The position numbers and the translations under genes are program-made. This document shows, in pieces, positions 17,549-26,780 of a DNA stretch of 64,000 nt. The DNA comes from Candidatus Binataceae bacterium (GTDB lineage Bacteria > Desulfobacterota > Binatia > Binatales > Binataceae). Below the pieces are notes generated by a model that was given only the letters and a program-made list of their open reading frames with translations, had not been told where the DNA came from and ran no database searches. Within the stretch, counting starts at the first letter, position 1; every line of letters starts with the position of its first letter. Where the stretch lies: assembly GCA_035508495.1 (NCBI GenBank), contig DATJMX010000077.1, positions 62,001 through 126,000 on the forward strand, written 5' to 3'.

Positions 17549-19012
17549 CTAGTAAGCTTTAGCGAAGTGCGCGCGCTCGGCGGCCGATTCGCCGCACACG
17601 ATACACTTGCCGGAGGCGACATTCTGATTCAGCCCAATCACGCGGCAGGTCGCCCTGGTATCGACGCGAATCTTCTCTTCGCAGGCAGGATTTTCGCACC
17701 AATAGACGACGGCGAAGCCTCCGCCACCCTCACCTTCCATCTGTTTCTTGAGCGATTCGTAGTCGCTGAACTCGCGCGTGTTCGAATCGCTGGCGGCTTT
17801 GGCCTGGGCGAAGAGACTCTGCTGGATCTCGCCGAGCAGTTTCTGCACGTGTCCTTCGATACCGGCCAGTGAGGCCTTGGTTTTTGCCTCAGGGCCCGAC
17901 TTGTCGCGGCGCGCTAGCACTGCTTCGCCGGAGGCCACGTCGCGCGGGCCGATTTCGATTCTGATCGGCACGCCGCGCATCTCCCAGTCGTTGAACTTGA
18001 AACCGGGAGTTACGCCTTCGCGCGTATCGAGCCGCGCGCGGATGCCGGCCTTCTCGAGCGCCTCGAACGCGGCGCGTGCGGCGCCGAGCACCTTGTCGCC
18101 CTCATCGGCTTTGCGCCAGATGGGAACGACTACAGCCTGCGTTGACGCAACGTTGGGCGGCAGGCGAAGTCCCTGGTCGTCGCCGTGCGCCATGATGATC
18201 GCGCCAATGAGCCGTGTCGAAACACCCCAGCTCGTCTGCCATACGAGCTGAAGCTGGTTGGAGTCGTCGAGGTAGCGCGTCTCGAACGCCTTGGCAAAAT
18301 TCTGGCCGAGGAAGTGCGAGGTGCCGCATTGCAGCGCGCGCCCATCGCCCATCAAACCCTCGATCGCGTAGGTTTCAACCGCGCCGGGAAACCGCTGGGC
18401 GGCGCTCTTGCGTCCAAAGACCAGCGGGATCGCGAGAAACTCTTCGACGAATGAGCGATAGACTTCCAGCATCGTGAGCGTCTCGCGCTCGGCTTCCTCG
18501 CGCGTCGTGTGGGCCGTGTGCCCTTCCTGCCACAGGAATTCGCTGGTGCGCAGGAACAGCCGCGTGCGCATTTCCCATCGCACGACGTTGCACCACTGAT
18601 TCACCATCAGCGGCAAATCGCGATGCGACCGAATCCACTGCGCGAACATGTGATTGATGATCGTTTCCGACGTCGGCCGCACCACCAGCGGCTCCTCGAG
18701 CTCCTTGCCGCCGCCATGCGTGACCACGGCGAGCTCGGGAGCGAACCCCTCGACGTGCTCCGCTTCCTTCTGCAAAAAACTTTGCGGGATGAAGAGCGGG
18801 AAGTAGGCGTTGCGCGCGCCCGTGCGCTTGATGCGCCGATCGAGCTCGTCGCGCAGCGCTTCCCACATGCCGAAGCCGTCGGGCCGGATCACCATGCATC
18901 CGCGCACCGGCGAGTAATCGGCCAGCTCCGCCTTCAGGATGATGTCGTTGTACCAGGCGGCGAAGTCCTGGCTGCGAGGGGTAACTTTCTTTTCGTCGGT
19001 TTTGTCGGCCAT
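17549..19012 (-). CDS. proS: Proline--tRNA ligase, archaeal/eukaryotic type (ProS type 3)
   Basis: 487 residues, a class II synthetase charging tRNA-Pro. Motif 2 is visible around MVNQWCNVVRWEMRTRLFLRTSEFLWQEGHTAH. PVRGCMVIRPDGFGMWE is the motif-1 neighbourhood. The C-terminal zinc-type domain has CENPACEEKIRVDTRATCR and GKCIVCGES, and the protein ends in Tyr. These are features of the short ProRS lacking the bacterial editing insertion. It is divergent from the SIMPL gene. Confidence 0.93.
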   Translation of the reverse strand: MADKTDEKKVTPRSQDFAAWYNDIILKAELADYSPVRGCMVIRPDGFGMWEALRDELDRRIKRTGARNAYFPLFIPQSFLQKEAEHVEGFAPELAVVTHGGGKELEEPLVVRPTSETIINHMFAQWIRSHRDLPLMVNQWCNVVRWEMRTRLFLRTSEFLWQEGHTAHTTREEAERETLTMLEVYRSFVEEFLAIPLVFGRKSAAQRFPGAVETYAIEGLMGDGRALQCGTSHFLGQNFAKAFETRYLDDSNQLQLVWQTSWGVSTRLIGAIIMAHGDDQGLRLPPNVASTQAVVVPIWRKADEGDKVLGAARAAFEALEKAGIRARLDTREGVTPGFKFNDWEMRGVPIRIEIGPRDVASGEAVLARRDKSGPEAKTKASLAGIEGHVQKLLGEIQQSLFAQAKAASDSNTREFSDYESLKKQMEGEGGGGFAVVYWCENPACEEKIRVDTRATCRVIGLNQNVASGKCIVCGESAAERAHFAKAY

Positions 19013-19103
19013 TTCAGTTGTTCACTATCGTCAATTGGTCCAGTCTCCGGATAAAATCGCTCCGAATCAATGCGCGCGGTGCGCCGATGCGGAGGAACTG
19101 GCG

Positions 19104-19811
19104 ATGCGAACCAAGGCCCTCATCCTCGTCTGTCTGATGCTGATAATTCCGGTCGCTGCGCGTGCTGCGGATTCGGACTCGGCGGCGACACGAACTATCG
19201 TCGTTGATGGCAGCGGCGAAGCGCAGGCCACACCCGACACCGCTTCGCTCAACCTCGCGATCCAGACTACCGGCCGCACGGCCGCGCAAGCATCGGGCGC
19301 GAATGCCGACCTCGCGTCGAAGGTCGTTGCCGCGCTCAAGTCCAAGCTGGGTGACAAGGGCACCGTCTCTACTGGCGGCTATTCGTTGAATCCCGAGTAC
19401 GATCAGCGACCGGGCCGCGAGCACCCGTCCATCGTTGGATACACCGCGCAAAATTCGATCACGGTCGAAACGGGACAGCTCGACTTGGTGGGCGAGCTGA
19501 TCGATGCCGCGATCGGCGCGGGCGCGAACAGCGTCAACTACCTCAACTTCTCGCTCAAGAACGATGCCGACGCGCGTGCGAAGGCGATTACGATGGCGAC
19601 CCACGATGCGCGCGAGCAGGCCCAGGCGCTCGCCGACGCGCTCGGCGTCAAGCTCGGCAAAATCGTCAAGGCGACGACGGTCTCGGAGCCGCAGCCGATT
19701 CGGATGGAGCGTCCGATGATGGCGATGGCGAAAATGTCGGCGCCGACTCCGGTCGAGCCCGGGCAGGTCAGCGTCTCCGCGTCGGTGACGCTCACCTATG
19801 AAATCGAGTAG
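19104..19811 (+). CDS. SIMPL-domain (DUF541) exported protein
   Basis: 235 residues from an ATG with a clear GGAGG site nine bases upstream; a longer open frame to 18939 overlaps the proS start and is rejected. Residues 1-23 are a signal peptide ending AARAADS. The mature part follows the SIMPL/BP26-OMP pattern: IVVDGSGEAQATPDTASLNLAIQTTG, a helical middle, then AQALADALGVKLGKIVKA and a final SVSASVTLTYEIE strand. Such proteins are periplasmic or outer-membrane associated and oligomerise. Their role is poorly known and has been linked to oxidative stress. Confidence 0.85.
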   Translation: MRTKALILVCLMLIIPVAARAADSDSAATRTIVVDGSGEAQATPDTASLNLAIQTTGRTAAQASGANADLASKVVAALKSKLGDKGTVSTGGYSLNPEYDQRPGREHPSIVGYTAQNSITVETGQLDLVGELIDAAIGAGANSVNYLNFSLKNDADARAKAITMATHDAREQAQALADALGVKLGKIVKATTVSEPQPIRMERPMMAMAKMSAPTPVEPGQVSVSASVTLTYEIE

Positions 19812-19856
19812 CGCTGCCAATCGCCATCGAGCCGCGACCGTGATTGGATATTCACG

Positions 19857-20384
19857 ATGCTAAAACCCGGTGACGCAGCGCCGCCGTTCGATCTGCCATG
19901 CGCCGTTGACGGCAAGATAACGCGGCTCAAGCTTGCGGCGATAAGCGCCGAGATGATCGTGCTCTTTTTCTACCCGCGCGATTTTTCGTTTATCTGCCCG
20001 ACCGAAGTAGTGGGCTTCAACAAGGCGCTCAAGGATTTCGCCGCTGAGAAAACCGACGTCATCGCCGTCAGTGTCGATAGCGTGCAGAGTCACCTCGAAT
20101 GGGCGCGCGAGCTCGGCGGGGTCGGATTCCCGATGCTCGCCGACGAGGACGGCAAGCTGGCGCGCGCATTCGGCATCTTCGACGAAGCGGAGAAGGTCGC
20201 GATGCGCGCGACCTTCATCCTCGACGCCAAGCGCAACGTGATGTACGTGAGCGCGTGCCCAATCAACGTTGGACGCAGTGTGAGCGAGACGTTGCGCGTG
20301 GTGCAGGCGATTCGCAGCGGCCACATGTGCCCCGCGGAATGGAAACCCGGCATGGATTTCGGCCCCAGCGATCGAAAGTTCTAA
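19857..20384 (+). CDS. Peroxiredoxin (AhpC/Prx1 type)
   Basis: 175 residues. The peroxidatic cysteine is C47 in FYPRDFSFICPTEV, a perfect Prx1 motif. The resolving cysteine is likely C158 in SGHMCPAEW, which marks a two-Cys enzyme. It reduces hydrogen and organic peroxides using a thiol reductant. It follows the SIMPL gene by 45 bases and precedes a VIT1/CCC1-type transporter, so an oxidative-stress or metal-handling grouping is plausible. Confidence 0.93.
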   Translation: MLKPGDAAPPFDLPCAVDGKITRLKLAAISAEMIVLFFYPRDFSFICPTEVVGFNKALKDFAAEKTDVIAVSVDSVQSHLEWARELGGVGFPMLADEDGKLARAFGIFDEAEKVAMRATFILDAKRNVMYVSACPINVGRSVSETLRVVQAIRSGHMCPAEWKPGMDFGPSDRKF

Positions 20385-20390
20385 ACGCCC

Positions 20391-21116
20391 TTGGCCGCCG
20401 TCGATCCTAAAGAACAGAAGCGGCTCTTCGAGCGGCTGTCGAGCGTGCGCGAAGTCGTCTTCGGCGTACAGGATGGAGTGCTCACGACAGCCGGAGTGCT
20501 GTGCGGCCTGAGCGGCGCCGTTTCGTCGCATTCGCAGGTCGCGCTGGCAGCGCTCGCCTCGACCGCCGCCGGCGCGCTCTCGATGGGTGCGGGCGCATAC
20601 CTCGGAACGCGCGCCGAAGTCGAGGTCATGAAGGCCGAGCTTGATCGCGTGCGCGAGGAAACCGCCAAGCAGCCTTACGTGATGCAAGAAGGTCTGCTGC
20701 AGGAGTTCGCCAAGGAAGGTCTCAGCCGCGAGGCGTCATATCGAATCGTCAAGCTGCTGAGCTCGTCGCAGGAAGCGCTCACCTCGACCGCCGAGATCAA
20801 GATGTACGGTCTCGGCAAAGACTTCATGAGCAATCCGATTCTCGACGGCCTTGTGATGGGATTCGCGTTCGTGGTCGGCGCACTGGTGCCGCTGCTGCCG
20901 TACATGCTGATTCCGCATCAGCGCTACGACCTCGGCGGCGCGCTCCTGGCCACGGCGGTCGTGCTGTTCGGCGTCGGATATTTCGCGGGATGGCTGGCGC
21001 ATCGCGAGTCACGCTGGCCGGGAGGCCTGCGCTTTATGCTGATCGCGCTCGGCGCGGCGGCGATTGGCTATCTCATCGGTCTTGCAATCTCGCCGCTCGG
21101 CGCGGCCGCGGGTTGA
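20391..21116 (+). CDS. VIT1/CCC1-type iron/manganese transporter
   Basis: 241 residues starting with TTG seven bases after the peroxiredoxin stop. An N-terminal LFERLSSVREVVFGVQDGVLTTAGVLCGLSG region is the CCC1/VIT1 first helix. A second helix (AALASTAAGALSMGAGAYLGTRAE) is followed by a cytosolic Glu-rich segment (VEVMKAELDRVREE) that in VIT1 binds metal, then three more helices. The family moves Fe2+ or Mn2+. Placement behind a peroxiredoxin fits control of metal-driven peroxide damage (inference). Confidence 0.85.
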   Translation: MAAVDPKEQKRLFERLSSVREVVFGVQDGVLTTAGVLCGLSGAVSSHSQVALAALASTAAGALSMGAGAYLGTRAEVEVMKAELDRVREETAKQPYVMQEGLLQEFAKEGLSREASYRIVKLLSSSQEALTSTAEIKMYGLGKDFMSNPILDGLVMGFAFVVGALVPLLPYMLIPHQRYDLGGALLATAVVLFGVGYFAGWLAHRESRWPGGLRFMLIALGAAAIGYLIGLAISPLGAAAG

Positions 21117-21118
21117 GC

Positions 21119-21364
21119 ATGAAGACGCGCACGTACTCATCGGTGGAAGCATTTCTCGCGCACCTTCACGCGCTCAAAGCATCGCATTCGCCGGACGATG
21201 AAAAGCTCGTCGCTACAATGACCGACGCGCTCGCGCCGCTCTCGACAATCGAGCGTGAGGCGGTTCTGAACGATGCGGACGATCCCGCGACCCGGCGGCA
21301 TCGCGAGCGCGCGATGCTCAAGCTGAATCGCGAACTGCTCGCGCGCAAAATCCTGGCGGGCTGA
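21119..21364 (+). CDS. Small helical protein of unknown function
   Basis: 81 residues from the ATG at 21119, just behind the transporter stop (TGA at 21114-21116). Predominantly helical and charged, with RTYSSVEAFLAHLHAL and then an REAVLNDADDPATRRHRERAMLKLNRELL segment. No motif is recognised. Spacing of two bases before and three bases after (to the permease gene) suggests it belongs to the same transcription unit. Confidence 0.55.
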   Translation: MKTRTYSSVEAFLAHLHALKASHSPDDEKLVATMTDALAPLSTIEREAVLNDADDPATRRHRERAMLKLNRELLARKILAG

Positions 21365-21367
21365 TCG

Positions 21368-22297
21368 ATGCTCGCCTACCTCGCGCGCAGGATCGCATTC
21401 GGCCTCGTCGTTCTGATCGGCACAACTCTCATCACGTTCGCGATCGCGTTCGTTGTCCCAGCCGATCCCGCAGTCACGCTCGCAGGCGCGAAGGCCGATC
21501 CACAAACGCTCGCGACGATTCGGCGCGAGATGGGGCTCGACCGGCCGATCTACGTGCAGTACGCGCTGTATCTCGATCGCGCGATTCACGGCGACCTCGG
21601 CCGCTCCTACATCCGGCGCGAAAACGTCACGGCACTGATCGAAGAACGGCTTCCTGCGACGGCGATCCTCGCGCTGTGCGCATTCGTGTTGTCACTCGTG
21701 CTCGGCATCGCGATGGGCGTGATCGCGGCGGCCAATCGCGGCCGCACACTTGACAATCTGTTGCTTTTCATCTCGCTCGCGCTCGTTTCGATACCGGTGT
21801 TCTGGCTCGGCACGATGCTGCTGGTCGCGGGCGGACTCTACCTGCGATCGTTTCCGCTCGGCGGTTTCAGCGGCGCGCGCAGCCTGGTGCTGCCGACGAT
21901 CACGCTGGCGCTCGGCTCGGCGGGCTACTACTCGCGGATTCTGCATACCAACCTGACCGACGCCCTGGATCGCGATTTCATCCGCACCGCGCGCAGCAAG
22001 GGGCTCTCGCGCGCGATGGTCGTAGTCAAGCACGGGATGGCGAACGCGCTGCTGCCGCTGGTGACGCTCGCGGGACTCGATCTCGCCTCGATGCTGTCGG
22101 GCGTCGTGATGACGGAGACGGTTTTCAACTGGCCGGGGATCGGCCGCCTCGCCTACGAAGCGGTCTTCAACCTCGACATCCCGCTCATCATGGGCACGGT
22201 GCTGTTCTCGGCGTTTCTGATCGTCATCGCGAACTTCGCCGTCGATTTGCTCTATGTCTGGCTCGATCCGCGCATCACGCTGGCCGGCACCGGATGA
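21368..22297 (+). CDS. Peptide/nickel-type ABC permease (DppB-like)
   Basis: 309 residues. The N-terminus (LARRIAFGLVVLIGTTLITFAIAFVVPADP) is the standard first membrane helix and periplasmic start of DppB/OppB permeases. Six membrane segments follow. The cytoplasmic EAA-type loop includes ARSKGLSRAMVVVKHGMANALLPLVTLAGLD, where the ATPase would dock. First of a three-gene unit: its stop overlaps the next permease (ATGA). Confidence 0.9.
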   Translation: MLAYLARRIAFGLVVLIGTTLITFAIAFVVPADPAVTLAGAKADPQTLATIRREMGLDRPIYVQYALYLDRAIHGDLGRSYIRRENVTALIEERLPATAILALCAFVLSLVLGIAMGVIAAANRGRTLDNLLLFISLALVSIPVFWLGTMLLVAGGLYLRSFPLGGFSGARSLVLPTITLALGSAGYYSRILHTNLTDALDRDFIRTARSKGLSRAMVVVKHGMANALLPLVTLAGLDLASMLSGVVMTETVFNWPGIGRLAYEAVFNLDIPLIMGTVLFSAFLIVIANFAVDLLYVWLDPRITLAGTG

Positions 22298-23100
22298 CGC
22301 GGCGTCTTAAAATCGAAACGATCGGCGCTGCGATGGTCGTGAGCCTTCTGGTAGTTGCGATCTTCGCGCCGTGGCTCGCGCCTCATGATCCGACGCGGGC
22401 GGTGGCTGCGACCTATGGCGATCCCGGTGCCCCGTCCTGGACATTTCCGATGGGAACCGATCAGCTGGGGCGCGACGTGTTGTCGCGAATTATATACGGC
22501 GCGCGTATTTCGATGATCGTCGGGATCGTCGCGACCGCGATGACGATGACGATTGGCGTCGTCATCGGACTAGCGTCGGGATTCTTCGGCGGCCGCACTG
22601 ACCTTGTACTGATGCGCTTCACCGATGTGATGCTCTCGTTACCGGTGCTGCTGCTGGCGATGGCGTTCGTGACAGTTCTGCGTCCGAGCCTCACCTCGAT
22701 CCTGATCGTCATTGGCCTCGTGACGTGGACGCAGGTGGCGCGCGTCGTGCGCGCCGAAACATTGACGATGGTGAAGCGCGATTTCGTAGTCGCTTCCGGC
22801 GCGCTGGGCGCTTCGTCGTATCGCATGATCGGACGCCACGTGCTGCCGAATGTGATGCCGATAATCATCGTGATGGCCTCGCTTGGAGTGTCGAGCACGC
22901 TCCTGCTCGAAGCGGCGCTTAGTTTTCTCGGTCTCGGTATCCCGCCGCCCGCGCCGAGCTGGGGCCGCATGATCGAAGAGGCGACGATTTACTTTCGCAC
23001 CGCGCCCTGGCTCGCAACCTTTCCGGGTCTGGCGATCTTTTACGCGGTGCTCGGATTCAACCTCTTCGGCTACGGCATTCTGCAGCGGCGCGGACAATGA
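22294..23100 (+). CDS. Peptide/nickel-type ABC permease (DppC-like)
   Basis: 268 residues. It starts with a helix followed by APWLAPHDPT and GTDQLGRDVLSRIIYGARIS, the DppC/OppC signature. The EAA loop is VASGALGASSYRMIGRHVLPNVMPIIIV, and it ends in a typical SFLGLGIPPPAPSWGRMIEEA segment. Overlaps both neighbours by four bases (ATGA), so translation is coupled. Confidence 0.9.
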   Translation: MTRRLKIETIGAAMVVSLLVVAIFAPWLAPHDPTRAVAATYGDPGAPSWTFPMGTDQLGRDVLSRIIYGARISMIVGIVATAMTMTIGVVIGLASGFFGGRTDLVLMRFTDVMLSLPVLLLAMAFVTVLRPSLTSILIVIGLVTWTQVARVVRAETLTMVKRDFVVASGALGASSYRMIGRHVLPNVMPIIIVMASLGVSSTLLLEAALSFLGLGIPPPAPSWGRMIEEATIYFRTAPWLATFPGLAIFYAVLGFNLFGYGILQRRGQ

Positions 23101-24710
23101 CGACGCGCGCAGAGATAGTCGGCGCGCTGGCGATTGCGGCATTCGCGTTAACAGGATGTCATTCGGGGCCGCCGCCGCTCGATCTGCCGCCGCATGCGAT
23201 GGTGCTGCAAATCGCGGACTCGGACGATATTCCGACACTCGATCCCGCGTTGGGCTACGACACCGTCTCGTGGACCTTCGAGCAGGCGATTTTCGACACG
23301 CTGCTGCGCTACGGCGATGACAATATCGACCTCGAGCCGGATCTCGCGACCTCGTGGGAAGCCGCGCCCGATGCGCAAACGTTCACCTTTCATCTGCGTC
23401 GCGATGCGCGCTTCTCGAACGGGCGCACGGTCACGAGCGATGACTTTCGCTTTGGGATCGAGCGCGTGCTCGATCCCGCGACGCGCTCGCGGGGGATGGA
23501 GTACTACCGCGGCATCGTGGGCGCGGATGATTTCGCGGCTCATCGTGTCGCGCACGTGAACGGCATCGAAACGCCCGACGCGTGGACCGTCATATTTCAT
23601 CTCGCGAAGCCCGATCCGATTTTCCCCCACAAGATTGCGATGCCGTTTGCGTCGGCCGTGCCACGCGAGGAGGCGCTCAAGTGGGGCGATGATTTTTCGC
23701 GCCACGCCGTCGGCAGCGGCGCCTTCATGTTGAAGCAATGGTTGAGCGGCGAGCGGCTCGTGCTGGTGCGCAATCCTTATTACTTCGAGAAGGGGCTGCC
23801 GCGTCTCGACGCGATCGTCGATTCGCTCGGCGTGACCAGCGACCTGCAATGGTTTCGCTACGAGGCCGGCGATCTCGATGTGGTCTCCGATATTCCCCCC
23901 GCCGAGTTTCCGTACGTGATGAAAACGCCGCGCCTGCGCGCGCTCACCCTGCACAAGGCCACGGTGACAACACGATATCTGGGGATGAACTGCCAGATGC
24001 GGCCTTTCACCGATGTCCGCGTGCGGCAGGCGATGAGCTATGAGATCGATCGCCAGAAGCTGATCGCGCTGCTCAACGGACGCGGCCTCGTCGCGCACGG
24101 CGTGATGCCGCCGAATCTGCCCGGCTTTGATCCAAAACTGGCGGGCTACGATCACGATCCGGGCAAAGCGCGCGCGCTGCTCGAGCAGGCCGGCCTCGGC
24201 GGCGGTTTCAGCTTCGAACTCTGGATGCGCGCCGATCCTACCCTCCTGATGCTCGGTCAATCGGTGCAGCAGGACCTCGCCGAAGTTGGAGTGCATGCGG
24301 ACTTGAAGCCGGTGGCATGGGGGCCGTTCCTCGAGGCCGTCCGTGAGCCGCATACGGCGCAGGCGTTCATGAGCGGATGGGAAGCGGACTTCCCCGACCC
24401 GGAAAACTTTCTCAACGCGCTTTTATCGCGCGACCAGTGGGGCTCGAACAACGACAGCTTCTACTACAACGCCGACTTCCAGCGGCTGATCGACGAGGCG
24501 AAGGACGTTACTGATCTGCCGCAGCGCTACGCAATCTACGACCAAGCGGAGAAAATCGCAGTCGCGGACGCGCCTTGGGTTTTTCTCTACTACCCGGTTT
24601 CGTACGCGATCCGTCAACCATGGGTGAACGATTACGTATTGAATCCGATGCGCCCCTCCCGTTTCGAGCGCGTGACAGTGTCGCTCCACCGAAGCAGTGC
24701 GAATGATTAG
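23097..24710 (+). CDS. Peptide-type ABC substrate-binding lipoprotein (SBP family 5)
   Basis: 537 residues with a lipoprotein signal; C21 in ALTGCHS is the lipid-attachment residue. The mature protein has the family 5 order: DSDDIPTLDPALGYD, then LATSWEAAPDAQTFTFHLRRDARFSNG, the RVRQAMSYEIDRQKLI segment and a DFPDPENFL region. It would capture oligopeptides, opines or nickel chelates in the periplasm and deliver them to the two permeases. No cognate ATPase is encoded beside it, so a shared ATPase pair from elsewhere is needed. Confidence 0.9.
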   Translation: MTTRAEIVGALAIAAFALTGCHSGPPPLDLPPHAMVLQIADSDDIPTLDPALGYDTVSWTFEQAIFDTLLRYGDDNIDLEPDLATSWEAAPDAQTFTFHLRRDARFSNGRTVTSDDFRFGIERVLDPATRSRGMEYYRGIVGADDFAAHRVAHVNGIETPDAWTVIFHLAKPDPIFPHKIAMPFASAVPREEALKWGDDFSRHAVGSGAFMLKQWLSGERLVLVRNPYYFEKGLPRLDAIVDSLGVTSDLQWFRYEAGDLDVVSDIPPAEFPYVMKTPRLRALTLHKATVTTRYLGMNCQMRPFTDVRVRQAMSYEIDRQKLIALLNGRGLVAHGVMPPNLPGFDPKLAGYDHDPGKARALLEQAGLGGGFSFELWMRADPTLLMLGQSVQQDLAEVGVHADLKPVAWGPFLEAVREPHTAQAFMSGWEADFPDPENFLNALLSRDQWGSNNDSFYYNADFQRLIDEAKDVTDLPQRYAIYDQAEKIAVADAPWVFLYYPVSYAIRQPWVNDYVLNPMRPSRFERVTVSLHRSSAND

Positions 24711-24849
24711 CGGACCGTTGCGCAGCTCACCGATTTTCGCTTTGCTGCGGCTGGCAATGCAGCATTGCTGCAATTCGTGACCTTTGACGTACGCCTCGCT
24801 GAGGCCGCTCGTCGCGAAGGGTTTCCCCTGCTTGGCGTTTCGGTCTAAG

Positions 24850-25848
24850 TCAGCTCGCCGCTGTGGCGCCAGCGGCAGTCAATTCGCGGCTGGCGCGCGG
24901 CAGGAACATCAGACCGATCAGGCCGTTGCAAATCATGAACGTAAAGTGGGCGGCGAGGCTGTAGGCGAGGATCCTCGCATCCGGCGCATTGCCTGAGAAG
25001 AAGAGCAGCCACGCCGCCTGACTGGTGCCGAGGTGCGCGACCGCGATCGGCAGCGCCGCGGCGAGGAACACGAGCGGCAGAAAGAGCAACAGCTTTATGA
25101 ACGGTACCGTGATTCCGTACATCGCGAGCGCGAAGTACTGGATGACCACCGATGCGAGAAACGTCGGCGATTTGATAACGAGCACAGTCAGGTAGTCGAG
25201 CGGCCGTGCTTCGACGAAGGTCGCGATGATCGCGCCCGCGCGGCTCGTTGCGAGCCACGTGCGAATCGATTCGCGCCGTCGCGCGAGCGCGAAAAACGCC
25301 ATCAGCGCGAAGAGTCCGGCCCATGCGATGATGTACGCGACCCGCAGGATACTCACGATCTCGGTCTGCGTGCCGGCGCGGGGCGTGTAGAAAATCACTC
25401 CCAGCGTCGAGAACATGAAGAGCTGGTAAATCTCCAAAAGCGCGATGAACAGGATCGAGCTCAGCGCCGCGAGAAATGTGATCCCGGCCTTGCGATAGAG
25501 GTAGTATGCGACGCCGCCCTGGCCGAGGTTCGTATTGATCATCGCGAGCAGGTACATGCTGGCGCGTATCGGCAGGATGTCGCGATAGCGCATCGGCGCG
25601 TTGAAGCGATGGACGACCCAGGTCAGACACGCCGAATCGATCACGAAGTAGAAGAGCGAGTACGGCAGGAAGAGCCCGAGGAACCCAAAGACCGGAACAT
25701 CGGTGAGCGCCTCGCCCACCTTGCGCAGCGGGATGCGCCAGAAAATGAGCACGAAGATGAGCAGCGTGCCGGCGTATGGAATCGCGCGCCGCCAGATCGG
25801 CGTGGGAATCGATGCCGCGGGCGCGCCGCTTTGCGCGGCCGTGCTCAC
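24850..25848 (-). CDS. Lysylphosphatidylglycerol-synthase-TM/flippase-like membrane protein
   Basis: 332 residues with roughly eight membrane helices and a layout like the UPF0104/LPG_synthase_TM family: an RIPLRKVGEAL start region, a DSACLTWVVHRF loop and NTNLGQGGVAYYLYRKAG around the family's conserved polar site. No synthase or glycosyltransferase domain is attached. Family members flip or modify lipids, but the substrate is unknown. Its start overlaps the upstream hotdog gene by four bases. Confidence 0.7.
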   Translation of the reverse strand: MSTAAQSGAPAASIPTPIWRRAIPYAGTLLIFVLIFWRIPLRKVGEALTDVPVFGFLGLFLPYSLFYFVIDSACLTWVVHRFNAPMRYRDILPIRASMYLLAMINTNLGQGGVAYYLYRKAGITFLAALSSILFIALLEIYQLFMFSTLGVIFYTPRAGTQTEIVSILRVAYIIAWAGLFALMAFFALARRRESIRTWLATSRAGAIIATFVEARPLDYLTVLVIKSPTFLASVVIQYFALAMYGITVPFIKLLLFLPLVFLAAALPIAVAHLGTSQAAWLLFFSGNAPDARILAYSLAAHFTFMICNGLIGLMFLPRASRELTAAGATAAS

Positions 25849-26270
25849 GCGTCGCGCCTTAGCGTCGCGGTTCCCTCGAGCACGCGATCGCCGCTCTGAT
25901 TCTCGACCCAGATTTTCAAATGGAGAAGTTCTGCGTCTTCGCGATCGGCGAGCGCGTGCGACACCAGTGTATCGCCGTACAGAACGGGCAGCGTGAGCGA
26001 TACGTCGATGCGGCCGCCGCGCAGAAACCGCATCCCGAACTCGGCCGCGAGGAACTGCCCGATTACCGCGACGGTTTGCTCTCCGGCCGCGATCGGCGCC
26101 GTGAATCCCGCCTTGGCGGCGGCATCCGGATCACTGTGAATGTTCTTGGGTGGGCGCCGCCGACGCGGCGAATCGAGCGCGCGTCCGTATGCCTCGGCCG
26201 CATCGGCGTCGAGCAGGTACGGTTGCGAGGTTCGTTGATCACCGACCGCGATCGCATGCGTGCCGCTCAT
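25845..26270 (-). CDS. MaoC-like hotdog dehydratase subunit
   Basis: 141 residues from the ATG at 26270, which overlaps the stop of the upstream hotdog gene (ATGA). Hotdog fold features are GFTAPIAAGEQTVAVIGQFLAAEFG (central helix) and VSLTLPVLYGDTLVSHALADRED (strands). The usual catalytic Asp/His pair is not clear here, so it may be the structural half of a two-subunit hydratase. It lies between the other hotdog gene and the flippase-like gene in a tightly overlapped operon. Confidence 0.75.
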   Translation of the reverse strand: MSGTHAIAVGDQRTSQPYLLDADAAEAYGRALDSPRRRRPPKNIHSDPDAAAKAGFTAPIAAGEQTVAVIGQFLAAEFGMRFLRGGRIDVSLTLPVLYGDTLVSHALADREDAELLHLKIWVENQSGDRVLEGTATLRRDA

Positions 26271-26713
26271 TTCATTTCTCCCTTTTCGTTCAGCAGCACC
26301 GACGTGATCGCCTGCCGCATCAGCAGCTCGCCGCTCGCCGCATCGTGCTGCTCGTACTCGAGCGTGAAATAGAACTTGCCGCGTTTTCGAAACGTAGCGG
26401 TGATCGTGCCCTCGGCGCGAATCGCCTGCCCGACCCGCATCGGCGCGTGAAACTCGCACCAGTGCTTGGCGTGCACTCCCCCTTTGCCGCCCTTGAACTG
26501 GGTGGCGATGAGGAGCGCGTAGTCCTGCAGGCGCATCGTGGGCGGGACGAAAGCGTGCTCGTCGCGCGCAGGATCGAACGCGGGATTCGGATCACGGAGT
26601 GCCGTGGTGAAGCGTTTCACCTGGTCGGCGTCGATGATGTAGAAGACCGGCCCGAGGTGAATACCCTCGCGCAGATTTTCGGCCTTCATCGGGAGCCGAC
26701 TATCGTCGCTCAT
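26267..26713 (-). CDS. MaoC-like/FAS1-type hotdog dehydratase subunit
   Basis: 148 residues, first gene of the operon. A PVFYIIDADQVKRFTTALRDPNPAFDP stretch leads to the central helix and VPPTMRLQDYALL. GGKGGVHAKHWCEFHAPMRVGQAIRAEG is the catalytic-side strand region common to MaoC N-type domains. Probable partner of the next gene in hydrating enoyl-CoA or acyl thioesters. It is divergent from the alkA-type gene across a short region (26714-26780). Confidence 0.75.
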   Translation of the reverse strand: MSDDSRLPMKAENLREGIHLGPVFYIIDADQVKRFTTALRDPNPAFDPARDEHAFVPPTMRLQDYALLIATQFKGGKGGVHAKHWCEFHAPMRVGQAIRAEGTITATFRKRGKFYFTLEYEQHDAASGELLMRQAITSVLLNEKGEMK

Positions 26714-26780
26714 AAGTCATCAGCGTGCTTGGTCGACATTGCGTGGTGCGCGTCCGCGTGTCAGATTCTGCGCGATCGCA

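Noticed and set aside
23148..24353. 401-residue minus-strand open frame
   Set aside because: Antisense of the family 5 binding-protein gene.
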